Assembly (NCBI GenBank): GCA_018267725.1
Contig: JAFDXY010000012.1
Span: 1 to 37,252, forward strand
Direction: 5' to 3'
Length of the DNA stretch: 37,252 nt
Source of the DNA: Bacteroidota bacterium
GTDB lineage: Bacteria > Bacteroidota > Bacteroidia > Chitinophagales > Chitinophagaceae
Shown: in pieces, positions 25,328 through 34,108 of the stretch
How the letters are laid out: the number at the start of each line of letters is the position of its first letter
How positions within the stretch are numbered: position 1 is the first letter of the stretch
Program-made: the position numbers and the translations under genes
Notes under the pieces: generated by a model
Database searches by the model: none
Told to the model about the DNA's origin: nothing
Seen by the model: the letters and a program-made list of their open reading frames with translations, nothing else

Positions 25328-26194
25328 ATGCTCAAATTAATTCAAGCAATAATTATTACAATTTTATTGTCCACTTCTACATCGGCACAAATTTTTAAAT
25401 TTTCAAAAGAAATAAGTTTTGCCAAATACCTTCAAAACAAAGATCAAATAGCAGAAGCAGAATGGGTACTGCATAATGTTGATACTGCATTACTCAACAG
25501 TTCAGAAAAAGATAGTTTATTTTTTGAAATTGGATGGTTAGCATATAATAATAAAAAATTAGATACTGCTGCTCAATTCCTACAAAAGGTTTCAAGTAAT
25601 GATGCAAGATATAATCAATCAATATTTTTTGCTTCATACAGTAACTCATTTAAAAGCCGATATAATAATGCATATTTAATATTAAATAAAATTAACGCTT
25701 CAGACAGTTTGCTTCAAGAACTAAAACAATTTGAGCTTGCTGGAATTTCTCTACTAAACAAAGACTATTCGGGATATCAAAAACACAAATCAAGCTTTTC
25801 TTATAATAGCTATATTTTAAACCAAGAAGAACAAAATTTTTCCACATACGAGAAAAGTATTTTTTATAGAAAAGATAAATCTCCATTTATTGCTGGTTTA
25901 CTTAGTACTATTTTGCCTGGTGCAGGAAAATGGTACGCAGAGAAAAAGAAACAAGCAATTGGAGCTCTGCTTCCCATTTTATCGGCAGGCATTTTAATGT
26001 TGGAGGCATATAACAAATCTGGTATAGCCGATGCAAGGTTTTGGATTTATGGAACTGTTTTTACTACTTTTTATATTGGCAATATTTGGGGAAGTGCAAT
26101 GGCTGTAAAAGTTAGAAACACAGAACTAAAAAAACTTTATGAAGGTAAAATTTTACTTGATATGCAAATTCCTTTGCGTAAGTTTTTTAATTAA
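25328..26194 (+). CDS. TPR-like protein with C-terminal PGAG membrane hairpin
   Basis: A 288-residue protein: signal peptide (about 1-20, STSTSAQ), a helical repeat region that looks like TPRs (about 30-150), then a hydrophobic C-terminal module beginning LLSTILPGAGKWYAEKKKQA (191-210) and running to about 262. The PG-x-G-x-x-Y motif and following hydrophobic pair resemble TM2/DUF5683-type modules. The next protein has the same architecture and a clearly related motif, so the two are paralogues. It starts 2 bp after the YidD-domain gene and overlaps the next by 56 bp. A role in envelope protein assembly is only suggested by the YidD neighbour. Confidence 0.72.
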   Translation: MLKLIQAIIITILLSTSTSAQIFKFSKEISFAKYLQNKDQIAEAEWVLHNVDTALLNSSEKDSLFFEIGWLAYNNKKLDTAAQFLQKVSSNDARYNQSIFFASYSNSFKSRYNNAYLILNKINASDSLLQELKQFELAGISLLNKDYSGYQKHKSSFSYNSYILNQEEQNFSTYEKSIFYRKDKSPFIAGLLSTILPGAGKWYAEKKKQAIGALLPILSAGILMLEAYNKSGIADARFWIYGTVFTTFYIGNIWGSAMAVKVRNTELKKLYEGKILLDMQIPLRKFFN

Positions 26195-26981
26195 AGCACA
26201 GCAAAATATTAATCTCGTATTAGCTATGCAAAAGGAAACAATGGGTAATTACATTGAAGCAAATGTATTGTACGAACGTGTATTGTTTGACGACAATAAT
26301 GAAGAAAACTTAATGCAAGGTATTAAAGGGAAAGCAAGGTGTTTAAAAAAAATAAACGCATTTGCAAAAGCATCAGATTTTTTAAAGCAAAATATTAATC
26401 TCATATCGACAGATTCTAATAAATGTAAAATATTTGAAGATTTAATTGTATGTGCTTATTTATCTAATAACCTTAATGAAGCTATTTCTTTAATAAATCA
26501 AATTACTATTTCATATCCTCGCTACATAAATAAAAATAAACTTACACTATTGCATATTTTAAGTTTAAATGAAGAAATGAAATGGCAAGAAGCTATTGCT
26601 ATTTATAAACAATGGTTATTAACTGAAAAAAAAGATATGACAACTGCTATTAATACTTATTCTAATATACCAAAGTTAAAAAGCAAAAACAAAGCAAGTT
26701 GGTTATCTACATTTATTCCCGGTGGTGGGGCGTTTTATGCTAAAAAACCTATGGAGGCGATAGCTTCCATAATTCTACAATCGGCTGGCGTAGCGTATGG
26801 TTTTTTCTGTTTTAATACTGGCTATTATATATCAACTTTTTTAGTTGGCGGGGGAATGGCAGGATCTTTTCATAATGGAGGTGTTAGAAGATCAGAGGAA
26901 TTAATTAATGAATATAACAAAAAAGTAGCCGTTGTTTTTAACGAAAATCTTAAAAAAGAGATCTTACTTATATTTCAATAG
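26139..26981 (+). CDS. TPR-like protein with C-terminal PGGG membrane hairpin
   Basis: A 280-residue paralogue of the preceding protein. It has a signal peptide (MKVKFYLICKFLCVSFLIKA), helical repeats (about 30-180) and a hydrophobic module from WLSTFIPGGGAFYAKKPMEA (188-207) to about 245, with a glycine-rich segment, STFLVGGGMAGSF. The start at 26139 lies 56 bp inside the upstream gene. I accept it because only this start gives a complete signal peptide; the next Met (residue 30) would remove it. It is the last gene of the cluster and ends before a palindrome (26991-27020). Function unknown. Confidence 0.72.
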   Translation: MKVKFYLICKFLCVSFLIKAQQNINLVLAMQKETMGNYIEANVLYERVLFDDNNEENLMQGIKGKARCLKKINAFAKASDFLKQNINLISTDSNKCKIFEDLIVCAYLSNNLNEAISLINQITISYPRYINKNKLTLLHILSLNEEMKWQEAIAIYKQWLLTEKKDMTTAINTYSNIPKLKSKNKASWLSTFIPGGGAFYAKKPMEAIASIILQSAGVAYGFFCFNTGYYISTFLVGGGMAGSFHNGGVRRSEELINEYNKKVAVVFNENLKKEILLIFQ

Positions 26982-26990
26982 TTATAAATA

Positions 26991-27020
26991 AATCGACCAT
27001 CAAAATTTTGATAGTCGATT
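26991..27020. terminator. Palindrome between convergent genes
   Basis: AATCGAC(c)ATCAAAA and TTTTGAT(a)GTCGATT form a 14-bp stem with one mismatch. Only A/T-rich sequence without a long T-run follows. It sits between the end of the TPR-like gene (26981) and that of the TM2 gene (27039), so it may end both transcripts. Confidence 0.6.
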
Positions 27021-27038
27021 ATATTATATATCACCCAA

Positions 27039-27512
27039 TTACCACATAAAGAACTTAGGATTGTTTTCATACTTGCTAATATCACCAGCGTTAATACAAA
27101 GAACAATTAAGTCTACAAATGGTACAATTCCAAAAATACCTCCACATGTTAAAATGTATCCAATCCATGTAAAAGTTTCAGTACCTAAATAAGCTCTGTG
27201 AATACCTAATCCTCCAACAAAGAAATCAATTATAATAGCTGCTACAGCACTTTTGCTACTACTTTGTTTTTTATACATTACATTACCAAAAGCATTGTTA
27301 GTGGTACTTGAAATACTTTGCAAAAAGGCATCATTAGGCGTTGCATTTTCAGTTGAAAGAGCAACATCGGTAACAAACACTTGAGTACTGTTTGCAAAAA
27401 GGGTTTCAATTTTTGAATCATCAATTGTGTAATTGGATTCACTCTCTGCTGCCTTAACATTTACAAATATCAAGGTTAGCATTGAGAAAAGAAGGAATAA
27501 GGTTTTCTTCAT
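27039..27512 (-). CDS. TM2-domain protein
   Basis: A 157-residue protein with a signal peptide (to about 21, NVKAAES), a polar linker of about 65 residues, and a TM2 domain (about 90-148): two hydrophobic segments joined by a short loop, with the hallmark GGLGIHRAYLG followed by a GGIFGIVPFVDLIVLC stretch. TM2 proteins often sit next to envelope or signalling genes, and their biochemistry is largely unknown. It is convergent with the cluster of YidD and TPR/PGxG proteins. The two-helix module is similar in style to theirs, so a shared role is possible. Confidence 0.82.
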   Translation of the reverse strand: MKKTLFLLFSMLTLIFVNVKAAESESNYTIDDSKIETLFANSTQVFVTDVALSTENATPNDAFLQSISSTTNNAFGNVMYKKQSSSKSAVAAIIIDFFVGGLGIHRAYLGTETFTWIGYILTCGGIFGIVPFVDLIVLCINAGDISKYENNPKFFMW

Positions 27513-27713
27513 AATTAAATAGTTTTTAGCAAGATAATACTCTGATTTCAGTTTTCAAAAAATATAATCTATCTAATTTTCCATTAAAAAATACCACACA
27601 ATTTAAAAATGTGGATTAGTATTTCTCCTAATTTCATAAGAATAAGAAAAAATACTTTAATTTGTACCATTACTAACCGGTTTTTTATTCTTTAAACATT
27701 AAATTCAATTACA

Positions 27714-27920
27714 ATGGACACAAGCAAAATGATTAAAGCATACTGCCTTAAAACAAAAGAAAAAAACGTTCCAATGCAAGATGCTGTAGTTAGCAAAACT
27801 GCCAAAGGCGGTTATATGGCTAGCGGCCATGATGGTAAAGGAAATAAAATGGCTGCTATTTTAAGCGAAGCAAAAGCTTTGCAAGCTATTAGTGATGGTG
27901 TTGCTAAAAAAGGATTTTAA
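27714..27920 (+). CDS. Small DUF5679-like protein
   Basis: A 68-residue cytoplasmic protein. MIKAYCLKTKEKNVPMQDAV and the following TAKGGYMASGHDGKGNKMAA match the layout of DUF5679 zinc-ribbon proteins (KAYCVKCKEK...GTCPVCGTKM), but here three of the four Cys are replaced: CxxC is CLKT and CPVCG is HDGKG. The C-terminal helix (LSEAKALQAISDGVAKKGF) has no zinc-ribbon role. Members of this size are often abundant in Bacteroidota, but I know no function. It has its own terminator and a 201-bp upstream gap. Assignment to the family is moderate; that it is a real gene is likely from the terminator and composition. Confidence 0.72.
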   Translation: MDTSKMIKAYCLKTKEKNVPMQDAVVSKTAKGGYMASGHDGKGNKMAAILSEAKALQAISDGVAKKGF

Positions 27921-27928
27921 TTTTATTT

Positions 27929-27955
27929 AAAAGCCGCTACTTTTTAGCGGCTTTT
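27929..27955 (+). terminator. Terminator of the DUF5679-like gene
   Basis: AAAAGCCGCTA and TAGCGGCTTTT form a perfect 11-bp stem with a CTTTT loop, followed by T-rich sequence. It also faces the end of recN (27976) and could serve both directions. Confidence 0.92.
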
Positions 27956-27975
27956 TCTTTTTATTCCAATAATTT

Positions 27976-29628
27976 TTAATTCATCATTTCTTTGGCACTT
28001 GCTAATGCTGCTGCAGATGGTTTTTCTCCACTTAGCATTTTTGCAACAGCAATTATTCTTTCATCTTCATCTAATAATTTAATATTAGTTTTTACTGCGT
28101 TTTCTTTTATTTCTTTATAAACAAAATAATGTGCGTTGGCTTTCCCTGCAATTTGTGGTTGGTGTGTTATGCAAATTATTTGTCGGTTAATAGCCAACTG
28201 TTGTAAAATAATACCTACTTGTTTGGCTGCCTCGCCACTAATGCCTGTATCAATTTCATCAAAAATTAAGGTAGGTAAATCTATTTTTTCTGCAACTAAA
28301 TATTTTATGCAAAGCATTAACCTGCTTAATTCTCCGCCGCTGGCAACTTTTTTAATAGATTCAAACTTGTTGTTTTTATTGGCATCAAACAAAAATTCAA
28401 TTGCATTATTTCCAAACTCATTTAAAGTTGTTTTACCTAATTCCACTTTTAGTTGTGCATTAGGCATACCAACCTTATGTAACAAAGTATTTACATTATT
28501 AGCAAAAGGTATTACTTGTTTTTTTCTGGCAATATTTATTTTTTCTGCTACGTTTTCTAAATTTTGTTGTAGCTCAAAAAGTTCATTTTCTTTTAATTGA
28601 ATAGTATCATCAATTTGTAAAACAGCTTCTAACTTTTTTCCTAATTCATTTTGTATTTGAAGTAAATTATTTGTTGTAGAAACGTTATGCTTTTTTAATA
28701 ATTTATACCCTGCTGCAATTCTTTCATTAATTAAATTAATTCTTTGTTCATCATAATGTATAGTGTTGTTAATACTATCAATTTCATTACTTATATCTTG
28801 TAATTCTATTTGGGTTGATTGAAGCCTTTCAATAATATTTTTTACATCTTGATGATAATTAGCAACAGTTTGTAATTGATTAATTAGTTGTTTTAAATTA
28901 GTTACTAAAGGTTGTTCACTTTCTTTCAATTCAAAATATACTTTGCTTAAAGCATTTTTTATTCCTTCGCTATTGCTTAAAATTTTTAATTCATTATCTA
29001 AATTTTCTAACTCATTTTCTTTTAAATTCAAATCATTCAACTCATCAAATAAAAACTGATTATAATCTACTTCTTTTTGAAAATTATTTTTTTGTTGAAT
29101 TAATTCTTGTAAATCTTTTTTTGCTTGAACCCATTGCCAGTATTGTGTTTTATAGTTTATTAGAATTGAATTATTATCTGCCAAAGCATCTATTACTTCT
29201 CTTTGAAAATCTGCTTCGCCTAATTCTAATGTATCAAATTGTTGATGCAAATCAACCAACAATAAAGCCAATTGTTTTAATTGTTGTAAAGTGGCAGGTG
29301 TATCATTTATAAATGCTCTCGATTTACCGTTAACAGCAATTTCTCTTCTCAACAATAAATCATTATCAGAATCCAATTCATACTCTTGTAAAAAATTTAA
29401 TACTTGCTTTTTATTTTCAATAACAAAAGTTCCTTCAACAAAACATTTTTTGTTTTTATTTACCAACACACTGCTATCTGCTCTTTCTCCTAAAATTAAA
29501 TTTAACGCACCCATTAAAATACTTTTACCTGCACCTGTTTCTCCGGTAATAATATTTAGTTTGTTTGAAAAATTAATTTCAACTTCATCTATAATTGCGT
29601 AGTTCTGTATGTATAATTTGGTAAGCAT
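27976..29628 (-). CDS. recN: DNA repair protein RecN
   Basis: SMC-like ATPase of double-strand-break repair, 550 residues, matching the usual 550-560. The N-terminal globular head has Walker A GETGAGKS (29-36) and the C-terminal half has the signature and Walker B in SGGELSRLMLCIKYL and IFDEIDTGISGEAAKQVG, then ITHQPQIAGKA. Between them (about 155-370) lies a long antiparallel coiled coil. A 58-bp gap with a degenerate AT repeat separates it from the TPR gene on the same strand. No LexA/SOS box was recognised. Confidence 0.95.
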   Translation of the reverse strand: MLTKLYIQNYAIIDEVEINFSNKLNIITGETGAGKSILMGALNLILGERADSSVLVNKNKKCFVEGTFVIENKKQVLNFLQEYELDSDNDLLLRREIAVNGKSRAFINDTPATLQQLKQLALLLVDLHQQFDTLELGEADFQREVIDALADNNSILINYKTQYWQWVQAKKDLQELIQQKNNFQKEVDYNQFLFDELNDLNLKENELENLDNELKILSNSEGIKNALSKVYFELKESEQPLVTNLKQLINQLQTVANYHQDVKNIIERLQSTQIELQDISNEIDSINNTIHYDEQRINLINERIAAGYKLLKKHNVSTTNNLLQIQNELGKKLEAVLQIDDTIQLKENELFELQQNLENVAEKINIARKKQVIPFANNVNTLLHKVGMPNAQLKVELGKTTLNEFGNNAIEFLFDANKNNKFESIKKVASGGELSRLMLCIKYLVAEKIDLPTLIFDEIDTGISGEAAKQVGIILQQLAINRQIICITHQPQIAGKANAHYFVYKEIKENAVKTNIKLLDEDERIIAVAKMLSGEKPSAAALASAKEMMN

Positions 29629-29686
29629 GATGTTTTGCGAATTTACGAATTGCCGAATTTGCTAATTATAAAATTCATAAATCATT

Positions 29687-31177
29687 TTATTCTCCTTTGC
29701 ATCTTGCAATACCGCTTTTGGCTTTTTGGTCAATTGAGTTTTTGTAATCTTCTTCATTCATATTTAAACAGCGTTTGTAATAATTAATAGCTTCAGTTTT
29801 TTTACCGAGTTTTTCATAAATCATTCCTGTTTGTAAGGCAGCACGTGCTGCAAAATATTCAGTACGTTGTTCTCCTATTTCAATGGTTTTATTATACCAG
29901 TTTATTGCATCATTATATTTTCCTAAATCATCATTAATTCTTCCTAATCTGTAAGCATATTCTAATTGTTCTTCTTCATTATCAAAATTATTAATATGTT
30001 TTGAAGTTAATAATTGCAATGCTTCTTTATTATAACCGCCATCACTTAACAACCTTGCCTTTAATAACATAGTATTAGGCCATTGCATACTTTTGGCTTC
30101 TTTTAGTGCTTGTTTATCTGCATCTGCATCGGTTGCTCCTTTTTTTATAATATTGTTTCTTGCATTTTCGGCAGCAACCATATTACCTTGCAAATAATAA
30201 CACCAACTTATTTTTTGATACACATCTTTCACATAAAATCTTCCTTTAAATGTGTTTAAATATTTTTCGAAATAAGTAATAGCTTCTTGTGTTTCTAATT
30301 TATAAAGTTTTACAAATCCCATTTCAAAATCCCACACATGTGTTTGAAAATATTCGGCAGATTTATTTCTGTTATTAATTACATCTTTTGCATAATCAAT
30401 TTGTTTATTATTTATTGCCAAGTTGGCTGCCATGTATGCAAACAATAAATTATTTACAATATCTAATTTTTTTGTATGAATAAATTGTAATGCTTCTTCT
30501 TTTTTATTCAACACATAAAATTGTAAATAGCAATACATAAAATCTCCTTCGTTGCTCATTAATCTTGCCCAAGGGTCTGTGCTATAAACAAAATTGGTAA
30601 GTAGTTTATTTCCTTCTGCAACCGAACCTTTTAAACCTAAAATATTTGCCAACCATTTATATCCTTTAGGAATGGTGCCCACAACGGTTTGCAAGCCGCC
30701 ATACAACATATCGTTAGGTAAAAATGTAGGAAAGTTTTTTTTGTTTTCTTTAATAAGTTGATAGGCTTTTCTAAAATTCCATGCAGCATTCCATGTTTCG
30801 CCAAACTTTATTTCAACAGTTCCTTTCTGCACATATAACATACTTAAACAATATAAATTAAACGGAGATGTTGTATTGCCTTGTTTAAAATTATTTATTC
30901 TATTTTCTATAATGGGTTTTAGTTTTTTATACTCAGCAATATCTTCATTTAAAAAAAGTGTAAAAAAATCAATATAGTTATCAATAAAATCCGGAATTAA
31001 ATTTTCAGGGTTAGCCTGCCTTGCTTTGGCTGTTAAAATTTTTGTAGTGCTAAATTTAAGCTTCGTCATTTCTTGATAAGCTTGTTGGCAAGTACTGTTA
31101 AATTCATATACTTTTTGTGCAACAATTTTATGTTGCAATGCCATTATTAAAAACAATAAAATAACTATTTTTTTCAT
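29687..31177 (-). CDS. Exported TPR protein
   Basis: A 496-residue protein with a signal peptide (MKKIVILLFLIMALQHKIVAQ). The rest is helical repeat; clear tetratricopeptide units are in the last 130 residues, e.g. NDAINWYNKTIEIGEQRTEY followed by AARAALQTGMIYEKLGKKTE and AINYYKRCLNMNEEDYKN. The middle region (about 40-330) is helical with fewer classical TPR residues and includes the paired NNKQIDYAKDVINNRNKSAE. It is probably periplasmic or outer-membrane-associated scaffolding. Conserved neighbours are recN (downstream) and the coiled-coil/zinc-ribbon gene (upstream), all minus strand. Partner and function unknown. Confidence 0.8.
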   Translation of the reverse strand: MKKIVILLFLIMALQHKIVAQKVYEFNSTCQQAYQEMTKLKFSTTKILTAKARQANPENLIPDFIDNYIDFFTLFLNEDIAEYKKLKPIIENRINNFKQGNTTSPFNLYCLSMLYVQKGTVEIKFGETWNAAWNFRKAYQLIKENKKNFPTFLPNDMLYGGLQTVVGTIPKGYKWLANILGLKGSVAEGNKLLTNFVYSTDPWARLMSNEGDFMYCYLQFYVLNKKEEALQFIHTKKLDIVNNLLFAYMAANLAINNKQIDYAKDVINNRNKSAEYFQTHVWDFEMGFVKLYKLETQEAITYFEKYLNTFKGRFYVKDVYQKISWCYYLQGNMVAAENARNNIIKKGATDADADKQALKEAKSMQWPNTMLLKARLLSDGGYNKEALQLLTSKHINNFDNEEEQLEYAYRLGRINDDLGKYNDAINWYNKTIEIGEQRTEYFAARAALQTGMIYEKLGKKTEAINYYKRCLNMNEEDYKNSIDQKAKSGIARCKGE

Positions 31178-31193
31178 GCATTATAAAAATAAG

Positions 31194-31218
31194 AAAGGCA
31201 ACCTATTAAGTTGCCTTT
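31194..31218 (-). terminator. Terminator of the coiled-coil zinc-ribbon gene
   Basis: AAAGGCAAC and GTTGCCTTT form a perfect 9-bp stem around CTATTAA. On the minus strand it is followed by TTATTTTTA. It lies just after the end of the gene at 31242. Confidence 0.85.
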
Positions 31219-31241
31219 AAAAATATTAAACTAATTATAAA

Positions 31242-31997
31242 TTATTTAACTTCAATGCTATCATTCAAATCAGCATCTACTAAAATTCTTCCGCAGTTTT
31301 CACAAACAATTACTTTTTTATGTAAACGAATTTCACTTTGGCGTTGAGGTGGAATTGAATTAAAGCAACCACCGCAAGCATCTCTTTCAACAGGTACAAC
31401 TGCCAAGCCATTACGGTAACTTGTACGAATTCTATCGTAACTATACAACAAACGCTCATCAATAGCTTCACGTGCAGAACCACTTAATTTTTTAAAATGT
31501 TTTTCTTCTTTTTCGTTTTCTGCAATAATTTTTTCTAACTCGCTTTTTTTATGATTTAATACACCTTCTTTAGTAGCAATTTGAGTTTTGGCATTATTAA
31601 GATTTTTTACTTTCTCAGCCATTTCTTCGTTAGCATCTTTAATATGTTTTTCGGCCAACTTAATTTCTAACTGCTGCATTTCCATTTCTTTTTCAATGGC
31701 TTCAAACTCTCTGCTATTTTTTACATCGTGGCTTTGCTTTTCATATTTTTTTGCAAGCGTTTCACTTTCTTTTATTGCAGCACGTTTACTTTCAATAAAT
31801 TCATTAATACCATTAATTTCTTCTTCAATTCTATTTTTACGGCTATGCAAACCTGCAATTTCATCTTCAAGGTCGTTCACTTCCATAGGTAACTCACCTT
31901 TTAAAATATCAATTTCATCAAGTTTACTATCAATTTTTTGAAGCTTAATAAGTCCAACTAATTTTTCTTCAACTGAATACTCTTTAACTGCTGCCAT
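31242..31997 (-). CDS. Coiled-coil protein with C4 zinc ribbon
   Basis: A 251-residue cytoplasmic protein. Residues about 12-190 form a long coiled coil with heptads of K/E/L. The C-terminus carries a zinc ribbon, CGGC then CENC (CGGCFNSIPPQRQSEI and KKVIVCENCGRILV), of the C4 type found in the zf-RING_7 family. Several related bacterial proteins have been linked to nucleic-acid or ribosome-associated roles, but evidence is slight. It is conserved across Bacteroidota next to the Nif3-like gene, as here (117-bp gap, same strand). Function unknown. Confidence 0.86.
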   Translation of the reverse strand: MAAVKEYSVEEKLVGLIKLQKIDSKLDEIDILKGELPMEVNDLEDEIAGLHSRKNRIEEEINGINEFIESKRAAIKESETLAKKYEKQSHDVKNSREFEAIEKEMEMQQLEIKLAEKHIKDANEEMAEKVKNLNNAKTQIATKEGVLNHKKSELEKIIAENEKEEKHFKKLSGSAREAIDERLLYSYDRIRTSYRNGLAVVPVERDACGGCFNSIPPQRQSEIRLHKKVIVCENCGRILVDADLNDSIEVK

Positions 31998-32114
31998 AAT
32001 TATGTGCGATTTAAGATTTTAGATGTATGTTTTTATTTTTGTTTCCGGCTTTCAATTCTTTGTGTATCTTCTGTTGTGTCACTCACTTGTACTTTCTGTT
32101 TGCAATTCACCAAT

Positions 32115-33212
32115 CTAAAAAAAATATCTTGCCGGATTAGTATAAACTTCACTTTTAAGGACGGCAAAAGTAGGGAATTTAGCTTGTAAAAATGCAAGTA
32201 ATAAATTAGAAGTAAACTGTTCACTCTCCCAATGGCCAATATCTGCAAGCACCAAAGTATTGTCTGCCTCAAAAAATTCGTGATATTTTATATCAGAAGT
32301 AATAAAAAAATCTGCTTTTGCAGCTTTTGCTTTATTAATTAAAAAACTTCCCGAGCCACCGCAAACGGCTACTTTTTCTACTTTTTTATCTAATAATTGT
32401 GTGTGTTTAATAGTTTGTAATTCAAACGCAGCCTTAATTTCAGCTAAAAATAATTTTTCATCTTTTGGCTTAGGCAAATTGCCAATTATGCCGCTACCAA
32501 CATCTTGATATTTGTTTTCTAACGCCACCAAATCGTATGCAATTTCTTCATAAGGATGAACTTTTCTTACAGCTTCCAAAATTTCATTTTGCAGCCACGC
32601 AGGAAAAACAACTTCTATTTTTAACTCTTTCTCAGAATGTCTTTCACCAATTTCTCCAACAAAAGGATTTGTTTTTTCACTTGCTTTAAAAGTTCCAACT
32701 CCTTCGGCACTAAAACTACATTCGCTATAATTACCAATATTTCCGCCACCAACATTAAAAATGGCATCTTTTAATTTATTAGCATATTCTATAGGTACAA
32801 ATACAAACAACTTCATTAATTGTTTTGTTTTTGGAAATAAAATTTGCTGATTTTGTAAACCTAACTTATCGGCTATTATTTTATTTACGCCATGTTTAAT
32901 ATTATCTAAATTGGTATGAATAGCATAAATAGCAATATCGTTTTTTATAGCTTTAATAATAGTTCTCTCAACATAATGATTAGTGCTTAATTTTTTTAAT
33001 CCTGAAAAAATAATAGGATGATGAGCCACAATAAGATTACATTTTTTTGTAATAGCTTCATCTATTATATTTTCTAAACAATCTAACGTGCATAGCACGC
33101 CCGTACATTGCCATTGATTATTTCCTGTTAGCAATCCGCAGTTATCATAAGTTTCTTGTAAAGAAGGGTTTGCTAATTTTTCAAGAGCATTTATAACATC
33201 TTGTATCTTCAT
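32115..33212 (-). CDS. Nif3-like dinuclear metal-centre protein
   Basis: A 365-residue member of the NIF3/DUF34 family, the long type with a PII-like domain inserted in the middle (about 125-240, including GGGNIGNYSECSFSAEGVGTF). The metal ligands are CNLIVAHHPIIF (two His), IYAIHTNLDN (His), and in the second half FFITSDIKYHEFFEADN and DIGHWESEQF (His and Glu). The family forms hexameric toroids. Some members were proposed as GTP cyclohydrolase type 2 or metal-insertase proteins, but the role remains uncertain. It is divergent from the aminotransferase gene (37-bp gap) and upstream of the zinc-ribbon gene. Confidence 0.93.
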   Translation of the reverse strand: MKIQDVINALEKLANPSLQETYDNCGLLTGNNQWQCTGVLCTLDCLENIIDEAITKKCNLIVAHHPIIFSGLKKLSTNHYVERTIIKAIKNDIAIYAIHTNLDNIKHGVNKIIADKLGLQNQQILFPKTKQLMKLFVFVPIEYANKLKDAIFNVGGGNIGNYSECSFSAEGVGTFKASEKTNPFVGEIGERHSEKELKIEVVFPAWLQNEILEAVRKVHPYEEIAYDLVALENKYQDVGSGIIGNLPKPKDEKLFLAEIKAAFELQTIKHTQLLDKKVEKVAVCGGSGSFLINKAKAAKADFFITSDIKYHEFFEADNTLVLADIGHWESEQFTSNLLLAFLQAKFPTFAVLKSEVYTNPARYFF

Positions 33213-33249
33213 AAAAAAAATTACTGTTTAAAATTATTACATTATAGCA

Positions 33250-34101
33250 ATGCAGCAGAATAGTTTTTTTAATTACAACGGAACAATTTTTAAAGCTAAC
33301 GAAAAAGTAATTGATGTAAACGACCGTTCTTACAGATACGGCGATGGTTGCTTTGAAACAATGAAATTGATAAACGGAAAAATTATTTTGCAAAATTATC
33401 ATGTAGAAAGGCTTACAACATCTTTACAAAAACTTCAGTTTATTAAAATAGATTTTTTTTCAACACAAAAATTTATTGATTCTATTATTCAATTAGCAGA
33501 AAAAAATTATCATAATGAATTGGCAAGAATACGCATAACTGTATCAAGAGGAAATGCTGCATTATATGATGAAATAATGCAAATACCCAACTACCTAATT
33601 CAAACATTTGCTTTAAATAATTCTATAACCGAGTTGAATGAAAACGGTATGTGTATTGGTTTTTATGATGCTGCTGAGAAACCTTGCGACATGTTTTCAA
33701 ACTTAAAAACTAATAATTATTTGCCTTATACATTAGCAGCTTTATGGGCTAAACAAAATAAATTAAATGATGTTTTGCTATGCAATTCAAAAGGGAATAT
33801 TTGTGATGCAAGTATTGCTAATATTTTCATTATAAAAAATAAAATAATAAAAACGCCTGCCTTAACAGAAGGTTGTATTGCAGGTACCATGAGAAAATAT
33901 TTGCTAAACTGTTTTAAAGAGAAAAATATTTTATATGAAGAAACCGTATTAACAAAAAATGATGTATTAACAGCCGATGAAGTTTTTTTAACCAATGCCA
34001 TTCAAGGTATAAAATGGGTACAACAATGTGAAAATATTTCTTATAAAAATTTAGCAACAAAATTTTTATACAACAATTTTATTAAACCGCTTTTCTGTTA
34101 G
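33250..34101 (+). CDS. Aminotransferase class IV, aminodeoxychorismate lyase-like
   Basis: PLP-dependent fold-type IV enzyme of 283 residues. The N-terminal block RSYRYGDGCFETMKLINGKI and the RITVSRG segment are typical. The catalytic Lys is in LKTNNYLPYTLAALWAKQNK. SKGNICDASIANIFIIKNK and TEGCIAGTMRKYLL hold the PLP phosphate contacts. The length and the LKTNNYLP motif favour 4-amino-4-deoxychorismate lyase (PabC, folate pathway) over branched-chain or D-amino-acid aminotransferases, but this is a family guess without pabA/pabB nearby. Convergent with the TonB-type gene (7-bp gap). Confidence 0.85.
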   Translation: MQQNSFFNYNGTIFKANEKVIDVNDRSYRYGDGCFETMKLINGKIILQNYHVERLTTSLQKLQFIKIDFFSTQKFIDSIIQLAEKNYHNELARIRITVSRGNAALYDEIMQIPNYLIQTFALNNSITELNENGMCIGFYDAAEKPCDMFSNLKTNNYLPYTLAALWAKQNKLNDVLLCNSKGNICDASIANIFIIKNKIIKTPALTEGCIAGTMRKYLLNCFKEKNILYEETVLTKNDVLTADEVFLTNAIQGIKWVQQCENISYKNLATKFLYNNFIKPLFC

Positions 34102-34108
34102 TATTATA

